A stretch of DNA of 64,000 bases from Akebia trifoliata. Taxonomy: Eukaryota > Streptophyta > Magnoliopsida > Ranunculales > Lardizabalaceae. The position numbers were made by a program, and so were the translations under genes. Each line of letters starts with the position of its first letter. The stretch's first letter is position 1. The notes under the pieces are model-generated. The model saw only the letters and a program-made list of their open reading frames with translations. It was not told the origin of the DNA and did no database searches. Below, piece by piece: positions 8,391 through 21,189 of the stretch. The DNA lies in NCBI GenBank assembly GCA_017979445.1, contig CM030706.1:26080281-26144280 (forward strand). The letters run 5' to 3'.

Positions 8391-10250
8391 TTAAATATTT
8401 TCTTTGATAGGATATTCTCTTTCTTTTCTTGCCAAGACTGCGGGGTTATCAACACAGAGTCTTTGTGGCTTAAAAACTCTTCCCCCTCGAGTCATATGTC
8501 TAACTTCATCACAAGAGAGGGAAAAATACGTATCTTCTTCAGTCAACAAGTATGGATCTTCATCTATCAAGGAGACAAGACTCTTTAGGTTCATTTGAGC
8601 CAAAAGATAACTAGTGAATGTGGGACTACTATAATGATGTGGGGATAGACAATACGTATCATCCAAGGTTAGATCAAATGCTTCATAGTTTGTGGTGAAA
8701 ATCTCACTAGTGAAAGCTATCCCGACAAGGGGGTAACTAGGCGGTTTGACTTAGATTGGATGGATGAGAGAGACGTGATCGAATAGTAATGGGGTGTGGG
8801 AAACCATGTTCAAGGTTGGTGGAGGTTGATAGGTGGGTAGTGGATTAGTGGTGACATTTGGTGATATTGGACTAAGGATTGTGACCTTTTTATTGTCAAT
8901 AAGGTTTTGAATGGCATGGCGCAAGGTAATACATCGATCAGTATGATGGCTAGAGTTTTGATGGAACTCGTAGAACAAGTTAGAGTTGTGTCTAGCTAGT
9001 AAGGGATTTGGTAAAGGTTGGGGTTGGATAGGGGTAAGAAGCCCTTTTTTCATCAATTTGTGAAGCTACAGTGAGACTCATCCCTAAATTGGTAAATTAA
9101 CACGGAGTTCGAGGTTGACTTGGGTGAACCTTGTTATTAGTCTGGGTTGGGGGTTGAGCTAGGGTAGCTGACGTGTTGGCTATGTAAACATGGTTGGTAC
9201 TAGGTTTGGGAACATATGGTTTCTTAAACTTGTTATCCGAGGGGTTAGAAAGAACCTCAGAGGCAAAAGCATCCTCGAGTTGGCTTCCGGCTTGTAATAG
9301 GGATTCAAAGGTAGGAAGATATTGAGCATCCAAGTGTTGAGCATATCCTTGTGTAAGGTTTTTCAGGATAATGGCTACTTGATCCTTTTCTGATGGTCTA
9401 TCCCATATTTGGGCAGCTTTGGCCCTTCAATGACCAATGAAATCAGTAAAAGTTTTCCCATTTTTCTGCATAGTTGACTCCAAATCCCTTCTTGAAGTCT
9501 CAATCTCAGTATTATACTTATACTGATGCCAGAAAGCCTTTGACATGCTCTCCCAAGTACCCACCGTCCCTGGATCTTGAGACATTAGACAACGTAGTAC
9601 TGATCCTGATAGAGTTCTATGAAATAATAACGTCATCTATTCGTCGTTGAGCCTCATGGTGCGCATGTTAGTAATATACACCTTAAGATGTGTTTTTGCA
9701 CAACCTATCCCACTGAATTTGTCCATTTCAGGCATCACAAACTTCTTTGGCAAATGGATTCTAGGGATACGATTCAGAGCTTTAATGCCTGCTGTAATTT
9801 TGTCGATACCCTTTATACTCTTCATAACTGACTCTAATTGAGACATCCTGTTGGTTAACTCTGGATTTTCATCGAAATGTTCTTTATACTCGTCATAACT
9901 GACTCTAATTGAGACATCCTGTTGGTTAACTCTGGATTTTCATCGAAATGTTCTTTATCTATGTCAAGTTCAAAAACTTCATGTGTACGTCTTGATGCAT
10001 TTTCTTCTACCTTTTTTCCTTTCGGATCGTCAAAGGGATTGTCCATTGATTCTGAAATCTATTCTAAAACTTCTACTTCGCCTTTTATACTGTTGATATC
10101 ATTGGCAAAGACTGCCAAAATCTTACGGATCTCTGTAAGCTCAGACTTTGAAGCCATTTCTGCTTGTTGACTTGGTACTGACGTTCGCTCTAATCAATTG
10201 GACTTATGACTCCAACTAGGAGGTGGATGCTTGAGTTTGGACGCAATGAT
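8391..10250 (-). pseudogene. gag (element B), broken
   Basis: Gag spread over minus-strand fragments 9855-10165 (N-terminus, SELTEIRKILAVFANDIN), 9637-9846, 9427-9636 (capsid core, TLSGSVLRCLMSQDPGTVGT), 9097-9333 (linker, MDAQYLPTFESLLQAGSQLE), 8751-9056 (FHQNSSHHTDRCITLRHAIQ, related to the zinc-knuckle-like segment of G) and 8391-8666. Stops and indels separate them. A 71-bp duplication near the N-terminus adds another frame shift. Gag would build the particle shell; this copy cannot. Confidence 0.8.
9811..9952. repeat. 71-bp tandem duplication in gag of B
   Basis: Two adjacent copies starting CTTTATACTC at 9811 and 9882 and running to CATCGAAATGTT. They differ at one visible base (TTCATAACTG against GTCATAACTG). 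Element G has a single copy (around 46935-47000), so the duplication is private to B. Seventy-one bases is not a multiple of three, so it breaks gag. Confidence 0.92.
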
Positions 10251-10464
10251 AATCCTATATGACCCCATCAAAGGTAGATTTAATCAATTTCAGAATTACT
10301 CCCTTGATAACATTTTAATGAGTCTTTTTATTGAAGTTGGTGCACTAATCCATTAAATAATCCATTCATGCAATGTTATTCAAAAGAAGAGTAAACATTT
10401 ATTCAAAAGAAAAAAACTTTATTGAAAATTATTGACAAAGATATGTTCTCAAATCTGACTTAAA

Positions 10465-11642
10465 CTATATTTTACATGGACGTTTGGCTTTGTTTTGATG
10501 GTCATCAGGATTGCTATCAGGCTTGATCTTCTTGGCTCTAACAACTGGCTCTTTGAATTCTACTGGTCCGTCTGGATACCTTAAGGTGCGTTTGTTCCAA
10601 GCCTTCTCAATGAGATGTACTAACTTTTCAGTCAATGGCTTAGGAGGGAAGAAAAGCTTTGTGCTGAGGTAAAGATAACTCTATAGGTACATCGTACTAC
10701 TCTGGGATCAATGCAGGTTTGGAGAAAGATGTTTCTTCTAGTCCAATCAAACGGACATAATATGATCCTTTAGTTCCTAGAACAGGGGGGTCAGTCATCA
10801 ACCAAGGGCACCTTAAACTGATATGACGGGCAAGGCGAGAATCCAACCATTTTCTCCAAGCCTTGACTGAGTTGTGACACTAATAAGTTTTTTTTAGAAA
10901 AGTGTTCTGGCCCATACTCGAGGTTTGAAGGGACATCTACAATTTTGAGACGATCACAAAGCCACATATAAAGTAGGTGTATGCTTCCTTTGAAGCTTTC
11001 ACTCTCACCATTCTTTATGGCATTTAGACCTGAGAAAGTTTCTGTTAGGAAAAGAGGTACAGGGTTGGCTTTCCTGGAGAGTTGGGAGGCTAAGTCTATG
11101 AAGGACTCAGGGACAATTTGACCATCACTTTTGGAGGTTAATATGTATTAGGCTAAGATTCTTAAGCAGAGACGGTAATCTCTAGTGGCTCACCAGGCTT
11201 CTGGTTTTACATTGACTAGATGAGTACGGGAGCTATACGGGCCTAGTAAAGGTACTAAGTCCAATCTCCTGTTATGGACTAGGGCCTTGGTTTCTTCTTT
11301 TGAAATGTTCAATCCTGTGGCGAGGTCACCAAAATATCCTATTTTCAATAAGGGTCTGACTAGAGGTCCTGAAGTAGATATCCCCATGATGCCACAATAG
11401 TCCTCATGAGTGGGGCACAAGTGCATATGCCCAATATGGAATATGTGAAGGTAGGGGTTCCAACGCTTAGCCATAACACGTAACAAGCTCCAGTCTATTT
11501 CAAACTCGTGGAAGTAGAGAGCACATCTCAGCATGAATTTCCCAAAGTTGATCTTTTCTACAGGGTACATCATTATGACAGTTGTTTTGACTAACTGGTC
11601 GATCGAGTTATTGCTTGTGGCTAGCATCTTGGGTTGATACAA
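10465..11642 (-). pseudogene. ORF1 (element B), broken
   Basis: Starts MYQPKMLATSNNSIDQLVKT at 11642 and stays open for 150 residues with MAKRWNPYLHIFHIGHMHLC and PTHEDY, then meets a stop in place of arginine after VKPEAW. The remainder is recognisable by alignment to the intact ORF1 of G but contains an extra 60-70-bp segment near 10690-10755, an indel near 10880 and further stops. A TAG at 10465-10467 closes the C-terminus (KRPCKI). See the G copy for the protein description. Confidence 0.8.
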
Positions 11643-14600
11643 AAAGGTATTTTAGTACACTTCCAAGGTCCATGCAAAATATCAATTACTTTTTCTTTTG
11701 AAAAATCTTGTTCTTATGGAAAATATTTTCTAGAAAACACTTTTTCTTGAAAAACATTTTTTTCCTAGAGAACACTTCTTTTGGAAAACACTTTTTCTGG
11801 AAAATGCTTTCCTTTTGTAAAGCATTTTTTTCTTTGAAAATAGCTTGAAACCCGAATTTAAAAAAGAATTTGATTTCTATTTTGATTTAAATGGCCCTGC
11901 CCATCATGATTGTTGGATCGAGATGGACTGGGTCATTATGAATTATTGCAAGAAGTGGATTTTTTATTGGGTCGGTGCACCATTTTAATCAGGTAAAACA
12001 AAAAATTTTAATCCTTGAGGACAACCATACACTCTGATCATTCACATACATTCTGATCTCATCATTTGCATCATCATTCACAAAGTCCCATTCAAAAAAT
12101 AACCCGGGAACATCCGCGATAAGTTCGAGTTGTGACCTACAAGGGAGGTTTCTACACTCTAAGCTTACTATGTGCAATGTAGTTTTATCTGGCCACCCTG
12201 CTTAAGTACACCTATATACCTCTCGAGCATACTCAATCAGACAGCGCATGGTGACTTGGTTTGATATACCGTATAGGTGATAATCTAAAACTTCAACTCA
12301 CTTCTCTAAAGCCAAAAGTAGTCAGTTTAATCTCCAGATCAGAGGTGGTGGGCGATGCTTGAGTAAAGGCACTCTTAAATCATCTCTTTTCTATAATAGA
12401 CGTAGTCTGTCCTCCTAGTACTATAGTAAATCAGAGCATGATCTCACTTAGGCACTAGTTTTGATTAAGAAGTGCAACTGATGTACTTGGATTATCTTTG
12501 ATATACCTATGGGTACGAGGCAAGAGTTGTAGCTTTCATAAATGGTTTGGCATCCCACGAGGAGACCGACTACGTACTAGTACTACGTTGGCAAACATGA
12601 CATGTGACTGTATAGCTCACAATAGGTCAAAGGCTCAGGTCGCTCCAGCCTAGGTGCATCAATATACCTTTCAGAGTCACTTGATCAAACGGTACTGATG
12701 CCCCAGTTTGATATACCCTAAGGTACGTGACTGGAGTTGTGATTTTGATGAATGACGTCGCATCTCCAAAGAGACCGGGCCACGCACTAGTGCCACGTTA
12801 GCTATATTGGGACATGCAAGCGTGCAAAACAGTAAACATGCATGTGGTGTGTGCAAAATAGGACAGGGTGTGCCCGGGACCTTTTCAAACAAATGGGCTT
12901 GTGGGTCAAATTAAACAATCATAACATTGATACCACGTGAATATTAATCAAGGTATACAAAACACATTATCTCGCAATTAAGATTAAAATAGTCACATCA
13001 AACACATATATCAATCAATATTATGGCACGTTATATAAGCAATCAACACAAGGACTAATAATTGGATCCAATCATTGGAACAAGCACATAATTTTTAGTC
13101 CAAACCAATAAATTTTTTTATATGGTTCAATCAAGGGTCTCCTTTGGGTGATCCAAAATAAATTGAGATTTTAATTGATATTGAATCGAGGACAGCGTGA
13201 TAATTGTTGAGACAAGAGTGATAATTCTCTCCCCTTTTTTTCAAATTGATTCTCGTTTTATCAAAAAAAAGAAAAAATAAAACCTTCCTTTCAAAAAAAA
13301 ATTTTAATAAAACAATGTAATAAAAAAAAATTCCTCTTTTTTTTTTATGTGCTCCCATAAAAAAAATAATTTAGCAGTGCTGGCAGCAAATAAAAATCAC
13401 CCCATCTTTCTCTGTTTGAAAACTAGCACAAAAAGAAAGTCTATCAATGCATAGGACCCCACATGGACTGCCTTTTCCATGACAACATGCAGCTTCCTAA
13501 AAAGGGAACATTGCACCGATTTCTGAATAAAATTCAAGAATTATCTGAACACATGAAGTCAGTGAACAAACTCCTCTGAGGGCTCAGATCAAGCTTCTTC
13601 AAAAGCAAACCAACCCCAACAAACAAAACCTTCATAATACTCAATTAGACTTGACAAAATAATTGAGAATCCCAAAGACAAAAATTTTAGATCAAATCCA
13701 TCTTGAAGAACTATTGTTACGATCTCAACTCATCAGTTAATAAGACTGTAAATCCACCAATAAACACCTCTATTGGATTATAATTGTAAAACAACACAAA
13801 TAACACCTAGAAGCCATGAAAACTAGCCTACTTGAAAGCTGCCATGAAACCTACTTGCAAGTCTCCTCTCAAAGAGAAATCTCCAAGACGAATAACAGAC
13901 GAAAAAAATTGATCCGTTTGGTTACAATAGCCTTATCTCACTGATTGCTTACGCAAACTTTCGGCATTAGATTGAAGTCTACAAAATGTGGCTTCTCCTT
14001 ATTTTTAAAGAATTTGCATTTTCTAATGATCCGCAAAGAGAGAAAAAGAAAAAAAAAACTGAAATTTCTATCAAAATTAAAAAAAAAAAACAAAATAAAT
14101 AAATAAATAAAAATCGATCAAGTTCGGGTTTGATAGAATAGCACACAGTGATCTCGGATTTGCGAGATCTGGCCATTCTTTGAATTAAGATTTCCTACCG
14201 ATCCAAATCGGCAAAAACTTTGCATTTTTCCATAACAATCGAAAAAACATCGATTCTCACGAAAAATTCTTCAAGATCGATTAGGTTTGACGATCCCAAA
14301 CTTTGAGTCTCTACCTCAGACGAGATCAAAAATGTCAAATATTAATGGCCTTAAACTGATTAGAATGGAAGGATTAAAACAGTCGGACTTCGATTTAACC
14401 CAATCAATCCCTATTGGGGACGATGGAACTAATAAGAAGAAAAGAAGTAAGAAGAGAATTATTTAAAACAATAGGGGTTTAAAAATAAAATAATGTTTTT
14501 ACTCAATGTACCCCACCTCTATTGTCTTACCCATTGCTATTGCCAACAGCCGTCGAATTTTTTGTTTTTTTTTTCTTCTTTTTGTTTCTTGCTTGCTGTC

Positions 14601-15095
14601 AACGGACAACACAATTCTCTTATAAAAACAAAGCGATCATAAAAAAAAAAATTTAAATACTGTCAACCAAAAGATCAAACACACACCTACAAAAATAAAT
14701 CAAAAGTTTTTCCTTTTTAAAAAAAAAAAAAAAAAACCGTCCACAGATAGATCAATGAATGCCTAATAAAATTAGAAAAAAATTGCAATCTCCCTACTTC
14801 AACAACCATTAATCCATTCTTAATAACACCAACTTTTGAAATTTTGCATTATTTAGGGTCACCCTAAACGACCCTCAATTGAACCACAAAAAATAATACT
14901 CGATTGAACCATAAAAATAATATGCCAAGATATCAAATATTCAAAGTCCAAACGCATGATCAATAATCGAACCAAAAATAATAAAAATAAAATAAAATAA
15001 AATAAACATATAAACAAACAAAATAAAATAAAAACATTCTAGGTCGCTTTAGCAATGCTCCCATACTTGGGGTTTTTCAAGTTTGATCCTCAATT
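11643..15095 (-). other. 5' leader of element B
   Basis: 3.4 kb between the primer site and ORF1 with no credible gene. Contents, on the plus strand: CTTTTTCTTGAAAAACA-type repeats (11690-11840), a conserved module shared with G and J (about 11980-12900) containing TTGATATACC and the palindrome GTACTAGTAC (12574-12583), poly-A/T runs (13260-13370, 14040-14110, 14560-14740) and a purine-rich block before the primer site. ORFs of 60-80 codons here look like chance. Confidence 0.7.
11980..12900 (-). repeat. Conserved leader module (B copy)
   Basis: Non-coding block with clear counterparts at about 48960-49830 (G, minus) and 62523-63320 (J, plus). It contains two related direct units of roughly 200 bp, each reading from the plus strand TTGATATACC...GGTACG, GAGTTGT, GCATC, GAGACCG, CGYACTAGTRC and CACGTT or ACGTTGGC. 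The three copies preserve order and spacing although the LTRs around them differ. Confidence 0.7.
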
Positions 15096-15114
15096 GTCCC
15101 CAGCGGAGTCACCA
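15096..15114 (-). promoter_or_regulatory. Primer binding site (element B)
   Basis: On the minus strand, TGGTGACTCCGCTGGGGAC one base after the LTR end TTTCA. Element G has TGGCGACTCCGCTGGGGAC at the same place. Ogre elements are described as primed by a tRNA-Arg; this site is consistent with that, but I could not compare it with a tRNA sequence. Confidence 0.75.
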
Positions 15115-15115
15115 C

Positions 15116-16667
15116 TGAAAGCGCCCTCGATCCGCGGGGTGCGAGGATCCGCTTTTAACCTTTGAGATTTGGGAGTCGCCACCTAGTTATTACGATCTAG
15201 GAACCAAACATCGACTCGAAACGGATAAAAATAACTAATCTATTCAAAAAAATACTGAGTCCGGGGATTACGTTACGGGGTTGGAAGGTGTTAGGCACCA
15301 ACCCCACCCGACAAACACCAGTTTCTACTAATTCCCAAATAAAATTACATTGCTAAAAAATCTAAAGAAAAAAATAAAATATATATATATATATATTTAC
15401 CTTTGCGGATGCAACGATTTTATTCCCTCAGATCTGATAGAACAGCTCCTCGTACAATACTCCTTACTTCGTTCTGTCACCGGATTCATTTCAGATCTCT
15501 AAGACAAAGTACCTCCTTCTTAGATCTGAATTTTTCTGATTTACTTATGGATTTTGGAGTGTTTTTAAAGGGTTTTTAAGTGTTTTTTGAGTTAAAGTTG
15601 GGATATGGATGTTAGGTAAGAAGTTAGAACTTTAAAATCAGGGTTTGTAGGAGGCTAGGGAAGCTTTTTGACCTACTTTTCTTAGGGTTTATTTTTTGAT
15701 ACGAAAATAGATTGTAGGGAACCTTATTTATAGATTTTTTTAAGTGCTTTTTTAGATAGAGTTAGTGTTTAATTAGAAATATTTTAGATAGAGTTAGTAT
15801 TTAATTAGAATTACACTAGATAGAGTTAGTGTTTAATTAGAGTTCTATTAGATAGAGGTAGAGTTTAATTAGAATTCTTTTAAGGTTTTGACTTTGGTCT
15901 TATTAGATTGATTAGGGTTTTGACTTGATTGACTTGACTTTAACATTTTGACTTGAGTCTTACTTGATTAACTTGACTTAAGCATTTTGACTTGAGTCTT
16001 ACTTGATTGCCTTAACTTAAAATTTTTAATTTTAATTAGGATTTCACTTTTCATTAATTAATATTTTAATTATTAATTTAAAATATTTTAATTATTAAAA
16101 TAGTAAAATTATCATTTTACCCTCGGAGAGGACTTCTTGCGTTTTAAGTCATTTTTCAATGTTCTAGGATGTTGTGGAATCGATTTTTTATAAGAAATTC
16201 AATGGGAATATTGGTTTGTGTCATTTATAAAAAACTTTTGTGCGAAATGGTCTTGAACTTTATGAGGGGCATTTTCATAATTTTGTCAAATTTTGTGAAA
16301 ATTAGCGAAATGGTTTATTTGGTTTCGATTTGTTGTTTTATGTGTTTGAAAGAGTTTTCCTAAGCGTAATATAGGATTTAGGGATGTTTTGATGTTAGGG
16401 GTATTTTGGTAATTTGGTCAATTTTTAGTGATTTTTATCGTGGAGCTTTTTTTGTCTGAAAAATGATGATTTCTAGGCTTTTGGGGTTATATTTACCTAG
16501 CATAGCGCGGTTTCTATAGTTTTGTTAGTTCGAGATACCTCATCTGAATTTTTTAAACATATCAAGCAACAAAATATAGCATTGGAATAATCATCCATCA
16601 TTGGGAACCGTTGCAATCGGGTTGACGAGTTGATTAGTCAGGTGAGTACAAAAATGGGGTGTCTGTA
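15116..16667 (-). repeat. 5' LTR of element B (about 1.55 kb)
   Basis: Plus-strand sequence starts TGAAAGCGCCCTCGATCC (the LTR end) and runs to AAATGGGGTGTCTGTA, a mutated version of the family terminus GGGGTGTCTACA. TATA box CTATAAATAA in reverse at 15724-15733; an AT microsatellite at 15377-15394. It is more diverged from the other family LTRs than those are from each other. To its right the gag of element C begins at once, so B appears inserted in C; the expected duplicate is GAAAG if the terminus is placed correctly. Confidence 0.9.
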
Positions 16668-16723
16668 GAAAGAAGTACTTGTCACTTGATAATTTTCCAT
16701 ATTTTCTACACTCACAACCAACT

Positions 16724-18755
16724 ATGAGCACTTCGGAGCAACCTCAACAGTCAATGGTAGAAGTAGTAACAAATCTCACCTTGAAGTTGAATATAGTAGT
16801 AAAAGCACTAGAAAAACATGATAAGATTCTGGATCTGTTAATGGCAAATTCCAGCATCATTCAGGATGTCCAACATCAAGTTTTCAACTTAAATCAAGCT
16901 ATGCTAGAACAATCGCAATAACAACAGCCACCAATACAGAATACCTTACCACCTATGGCTCCTACCAATCAAGAACCGTCCATCACATTCATTGCAACCC
17001 ACAGTGACATGAGGTCATAGAAGAAAAAGAATGCGGATTTAGAGTAGTTGAGGTGAGAAGCACCACAGAGGAAAAACTAGCCAACAAGCTCGAGGCAGTC
17101 AAGGAGGGGATCAAAAAAATGAAAAGAAAGGATTCTACAAACGAAATGAGGTTCAGAGGCCTCTACCTATACTCAAATGTGTCGTTATCACCAAAGTACA
17201 AGTGTCCTAACTTCAAGAAGCATAGAGGCATCATATGCCTTCTATCCCACTTGAAGCTCTATTGTGGATCCATGTCCCAGTTTGGTGATGATGATAGGTT
17301 ATCATTCCAACTCTTTCAAAGAAGCTTAACAGGGGTGGCTCTTTCATAGTTCTCTCAATTGGATCACTCTTGAATTAAGATCTAGCCACGATTTTTTTGG
17401 AAGAATATAGATTCAATACTAACATGAGATTGGACAGGAATGACATGGCAAAGGTGACTCGAAAGTCAAATAAAAGTGTGAAAGAGTATGCCTAAAGGTG
17501 GTAGGAATCGGTATCTAAAGTGAAGTCACCAATGACGAAACAAGAGATGAACACCATATTCATCTCAACTCTAGGCCACTCATTCTACACACACCTGATA
17601 GGTCATACAACTAGAAGCTTCTCATCATTGGTCCAAGTGGCAGATCAAGTTGAAGACAGTATTCGATTTGGTATGATCTACGACTTGTCCAGTTTAGGGG
17701 CACCAACAGGGGGTCTACTCAATGAAAATAGGTAGTATTGAACAAAAAGAATGATGAAACACAAATTAACAATATAGAACCTGTTCGATTATTCTTTATC
17801 TTAGCACCAGACTAAAGGCTGCCAGTACCTCAGGTCCCCTCAGGGTTAACCCACCATAAGTAGTACCTATTTCGCAAATATTTTAATTTGGCCAGAATCT
17901 GGTATTTGGTAAAAACCCACAATTCTTCCAGAATCATCAAGCCGAGCAGCACAAACCCAACAGGGTTCCTTGAGTCTTCACTCGCCTACCTATGACTCTA
18001 TTAGAACTACTCCCAACACTATTTAGGGGAGAATAGGCAACCAAACCCGAAAGCAATAAAGGGACCAAGGTACAACCCAAATCAATTTTACGAGTTTCAT
18101 ATGAGTACACTAAGGCATGTCACAGACCAATGCTAGCAACTTAAGCATCAAGTCTAAAATCTAATCGACAGGAAAATAATCATCCTAGATGGTTTAGCAG
18201 CCCAAGTACTTCAGCAGAACATCAACCAAAACCCTTTACCAAAGCATAACGGACGAGGCAATGGCCTTACAATCAACACCACAGAGAGGGATGAACCAAG
18301 CTTCAACCCTTCAGCTTCGATAACAATGGCTGGTTTAAAGATTAAAGTAAACTTAAAGAAGGAATTAGCGTCAACAACCATCAATGCTTTACCTCAAGAT
18401 GTAACTAACCAACCACCATCCCAACCCCAATCAGAATGGTAGGTTTCACTATTCACCCCAATTCCCAAACCTCGAATTCTTCACAACTACCACTCATCAT
18501 GTCTCACGCCTTACCAACCTCAAGTTTTTCTTCATGACCACAACTCATCATACCTTATACCTTACCAACTTCAAGTTTTTTCTATCGACCACCCCTTGTC
18601 ATACCCTACACTACACCAACCTCTCAATCCTCAAACTTTTCCTTCCAACCACCTTTCTTCTTATCTTGTACTAGCCCACAAATCCTTGACATTGCTACAT
18701 CGAGCACAAAACCCAGTCCATCACCTCTTATCCTCCATCTAAACTTAGAACCTCA
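16724..18755 (+). pseudogene. gag (element C), degenerate
   Basis: Probable start MSTSEQPQQSMVEVVTNLTL at 16724 (a further in-frame Met lies upstream at 16679). A capsid block at 17173-17349 reads KYKCPNFKKHRGI...SLTGVALS, and a later block at 17520-17735 reads MTKQEMNTIFISTLGHSFYT. This order is typical of Tat-lineage gag, where ALSW, EYAQRW and MFINTL motifs follow each other. Stops occur at 16919, 17019, 17348 and several later sites; from 17740 on, the proline-rich C-terminal part is visible only in pieces. Confidence 0.8.
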
Positions 18756-18759
18756 ATCG

Positions 18760-19059
18760 ATGACCATCATAACCCCTAAATCTATTCCATACCATTCAAA
18801 TCAAATCGTCCCATGGAGTTATGAGACAATGATCATCACATCAATAGGGGTTGAAAAGTCGAAGGGTGCTATAGTTACAGACATTGGGCATATAACCAGG
18901 TTAGGAAGGTGTTACAAGATGCCAAAAAATGAGCAGAAGAAGGATGAGATGAAGAAGCAAACCAATGAGGAAAAAAGAAAAAAAAAAAAAATAGAAGCTT
19001 GTGGAAGAGGAATGGATATCATAGAAAAAACGAGAGAAGAAAAAGAGTCAAGTGACTAA
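18760..19059 (+). pseudogene. gag-protease linker (element C)
   Basis: Open stretch of 99 codons containing IVPWSYETMIITS then GHITRLGRCYKMPK. In related elements the equivalent is VPW.Y...GVGG.TRSGR.Y, just upstream of protease. A lysine/glutamate-rich tail (KKQTNEEKRKKKKIE) includes an A-run at 18975-18990. It ends with TAA at 19057, overlapping the start of the protease segment in another frame. Confidence 0.65.
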
Positions 19060-19710
19060 CAAAGAAGCAGTTGACCTCCTCAAATTCATTCGAAAGAGTG
19101 AGTATAACATAGTGGAGCAGTTGAACAAGATGCCAGCTCAGATCAGTATTTTTGACCTGCTGCTAAATTCAGAACGACATCGAAAAGTGCTATTTAAAGT
19201 TATTTGTGGTGCACATGTACCTGAGACTACCTCACCGGAAGAATTGAAGAAAATGGTGGGACAGATCATGACCCCTAATCCAATCACCTTCATAGAAGAT
19301 AAGTTTTTCAGTAAAGGGCGCAGCCACATTGAGTCATTACACATCGTAGTAATGTGTAAAGGCATGATGGTAGCAAGGGTGTTGATTAACAATGGCTCAG
19401 TTTTAAATGTGTGTACTCTACAAATCTTGCACAAGTTAAACGCATATCTCTTTCACATCAGACCTTCTAGAAGGACCATCAGAGCTTTTGATAGTAGAAA
19501 AACTAAGTCACTAAGGGAATTGGATCTTCCCGTCACCGTTGGATCCTGCACATTTGAAGTAACGTTTGAGATCTTGGACATACCCTCGGCATTCAATTTC
19601 TTTCTAGGAAGACTTTGGATCCATATCATAGGGGCAATCCCTTCTTCTTTGCACCAATGAGTCAAATTCATCATGGGATAGAAGGTGATCTCCGTCTTTG
19701 CTGAGAATCT
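19052..19710 (+). pseudogene. Aspartic protease (element C)
   Basis: 202-residue open segment with the Tat-type pre-protease helix region (EAVDLLKFIRKSEYNIVEQL), ITFIEDKFFSKGR, then VARVLINNGSVLNV and AFNFFLGRLWIHIIGAIPSS. In this lineage the active site reads VDNGS; here the catalytic Asp is Asn (VLINNGS at about 19378-19398). A TGA follows at 19658 in place of a conserved lysine codon, after which VKFI is still readable. Likely inactive by both changes. Confidence 0.85.
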
Positions 19711-21185
19711 CATACCTATTGATAGATTTTCGGATGTACCTTACATTGATAGGAAAATGACTGGGGATAAAAAAGGCTATCACGCCTTTCGGTTCACATC
19801 TGTCAATCATAACCCAAGAGGAAAAGAGAAGACAAGGGCAGAATTATCAAAAGCAAATGATCGGGCAAGTGATGAAAAAGGCAGGGTATCATCTGTAACA
19901 AGGACTAGGACCTAAAGGAAAAGATAGGGCCACTCTGATCAATACTCAAAAACACACTCCCTACTTTGATCTCGGATTCAATCCTACAAAGAAAGATATC
20001 TCCTACATGAATGATAAAAAGAGGGAGCTTCGACTTGCACGAAGGTAAAATAGAGAGCCCAACATATAAAACTTGGGTAAAATACCACACATCAACGTCA
20101 GTTTCCCATGATCGCAAAAAATACTAGATAATCTGTCAGAACCACCGTCAACAAATAGCATAGAAGAGCCAAATGTTATAAGTATCGAGCTTATTCAAGA
20201 ATAAGAAGACTCATTCGTTGAGTCCCCACATCCCTGTGTGGATGGCATGGACATTTTGTTCCAAGGGGATTCCGAAAAGAGTTAAAAAGAAGAAAAAAAG
20301 CCCGTCAAGGCGAAAATCGTAATATGCGAAGAAGACAAATCACTATTTCCTTTCAAGATCAATTGGGGATCGATTTTAATTCCAACCATCTTTCAGGTGT
20401 CTGTACCTAGACCTGATGACAGTCACCCAGAAGTGATAGTTATATCTGAACCATTAAGGGAACCACTCTTCCGACCTATCTACCCTATAGAGGAGGAGAA
20501 AATCTTCAAGAATTGGGAAGAATACCCAATCACTTATAAGGCTGTAATAGGGTTCAGAATCCCTACAGCTTCCAAAAAGATGTCATTGGCAGAATCTTAT
20601 TTGCCTGAGAACCATAATGAGCTATCATCTTCAGAGCAAGATTATTTTGAGGACTCACCCTTGTTGCTAATGAACTTACATGATTTTTCTTTATCTCGTT
20701 TGAGGAATATAGATAGTCCACAAAATAAATAAAAAAAATAAAAAAATCTTTCAAAATTTAAAAAAATCAGAAATATTTCAAAATTCAAAAAAATAAAAAA
20801 CTCTACAAAATTCAAAAACTCAAAAAAATCTGAAATCTTCAAAATACCGAAGATTTTCAAAGAATTGCCTTAGTTGAATGAGCCTTGTGACATAACAGAG
20901 TATGAAAGAGATAAATACAACTTTGACCTCGAACTCAACTTTGATCTCATGGGGATTAAAAAAGAGTTAGAGGAAGATGTTAAATATCCTCCAAAGAAAA
21001 TCAAAGAACTTATGGAACACCACAAGAAGGGTGTTTAGCCAAATATAAAGGATACAAACTCAATAAACTTAGGCACTAAAGATGACCCACAGATTGTTAA
21101 GATCGAAACACTATTGACAACTAAGTAGAAAGAAGAGATGACAGTTCTTACAGTAGTACCAAGGTGTCTTCACATAGTCTTATCA
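19711..21185 (+). pseudogene. Protease-RT linker (element C), degenerate
   Basis: Recognisable islands: 19685-19915 (with GYHAFRFTSVNHNPRGKEK), 20397-20732 (acidic, MSLAESYLPENHNELSSSEQ) and SINLGTKDDPQIVKIE near 21060-21110, matching the NLGT motif just upstream of RT in G. Between 20720 and 20870 lies an A-rich stretch of short AAAATTCAAAAAAAT-type repeats not seen in G. Ogre elements are reported to carry an intron in this interval; I could not recognise splice sites with confidence. Confidence 0.65.
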
Positions 21186-21189
21186 AAAC

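Larger units (their letters stand above)
7373..16667 (-). mobile_element. Element B: 5' part of an Ogre-like element, minus strand
   Basis: Reading the minus strand from 16667: 5' LTR (15116-16667), primer site, 3.4-kb leader, ORF1, gag, protease and the first codons of the pro-RT linker, cut at 7373 by the LTR of element A. RT, RNase H, integrase and the 3' LTR should continue left of A, outside the window. The coding parts match element G block by block but with many stops and indels. The leader shares conserved modules with G and J. Confidence 0.85.

Noticed and set aside
8367..8598. Plus-strand ORFs opposite gag/protease of B
   Set aside because: Antisense shadows of conserved minus-strand coding sequence.
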